From an uncultured Clostridia bacterium (GTDB lineage Bacteria; Bacillota_A; Clostridia; TANB77; CAG-508): DNA of 22,890 nucleotides. Below are positions 22,817 through 22,890 of this stretch, one piece after another. Under the pieces are notes generated by a model that ran no database searches, was not told the DNA's origin, and saw nothing but the letters and a program-made list of their open reading frames with translations. The translations under genes and the position numbers were made by a program. Position 1 is the stretch's first letter, and each line of letters starts with the position of its first letter. The stretch lies in assembly GCA_947627825.1 (NCBI GenBank), contig CANQXO010000014.1, forward strand, positions 1 to 22,890, read 5' to 3'.

Positions 22817-22890
22817 ATGGCAGTAGTTGCAATGAAACAATTACTAGAAGCAGGTGTTCATTTTGGACATCAAACAAGAAGATGGGACCC
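22817..22890 (+). CDS. rpsB: 30S ribosomal protein S2 (3' partial)
   Basis: Only the first 24 residues are in the window: [29 protein letters not shown], the invariant S2 N-terminus ([15 protein letters not shown]). AAAGGAGG lies about 8 bases before the ATG. In most Firmicutes rpsB is followed by tsf, pyrH and frr, which would lie beyond the right edge. Confidence 0.95.
   Translation, partial: MAVVAMKQLLEAGVHFGHQTRRWD

Overview
The window comes from an AT-rich, low-GC Gram-positive anaerobe. An alpha/beta-type small acid-soluble spore protein shows that it forms endospores. GatCAB, long-form HPF, ClpE, HtrA and an anaerobic RNR-family gene all fit Clostridia. The left-end cassette resembles those known from uncultured gut Clostridia. 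No rRNA, tRNA, CRISPR array or insertion sequence was seen.

Region 1 (1-3360) is a diversity-generating retroelement (DGR). A large FGE-sulfatase/C-type-lectin-fold protein, cut by the left edge, ends in a GC-rich variable region (about 1030-1163). Facing it on the minus strand is an overlapping operon: a MutS-domain-I-like protein, an Avd-like helical-bundle protein, and a DGR-type reverse transcriptase that is split into two frames near its N-terminus. No template repeat (TR) is visible in the window. The 210 bases between variable region and RT are rich in inverted repeats, and the operon has a plausible promoter next to a 15-base palindrome.

Region 2 (3500-7600) is gatC-tmk-gatA-gatB: the glutamyl/aspartyl-tRNA(Gln/Asn) amidotransferase with thymidylate kinase set inside it. 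gatB is broken by a net deletion of about 25 bases. Region 3 (7600-8800) holds the spore protein gene and rpsT, whose S20 product has a long Lys/Ala/Thr-rich tail. Region 4 (8800-11750, minus strand) holds a COG2509-type FAD protein, hpf, and a membrane-anchored DUF4163/DUF3298-like protein. Region 5 (11850-15930, plus strand) holds clpE, pgsA and a membrane-anchored M23 peptidase. Region 6 is htrA (minus), sharing a bidirectional terminator with the M23 gene. Region 7 (17500-22165) holds a small membrane protein, rnhB, a pyrimidine-nucleoside phosphorylase, and an NrdD homologue that appears to lack every catalytic element of class III ribonucleotide reductase. The window ends with a zinc-ribbon protein (minus) and the start of rpsB behind a structured leader.

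The most notable items are the DGR with its split RT and missing TR, and the apparently dead NrdD paralogue. The housekeeping genes look like normal core genome, so the DGR probably sits in a stable chromosomal site rather than in a phage; no phage genes are visible.
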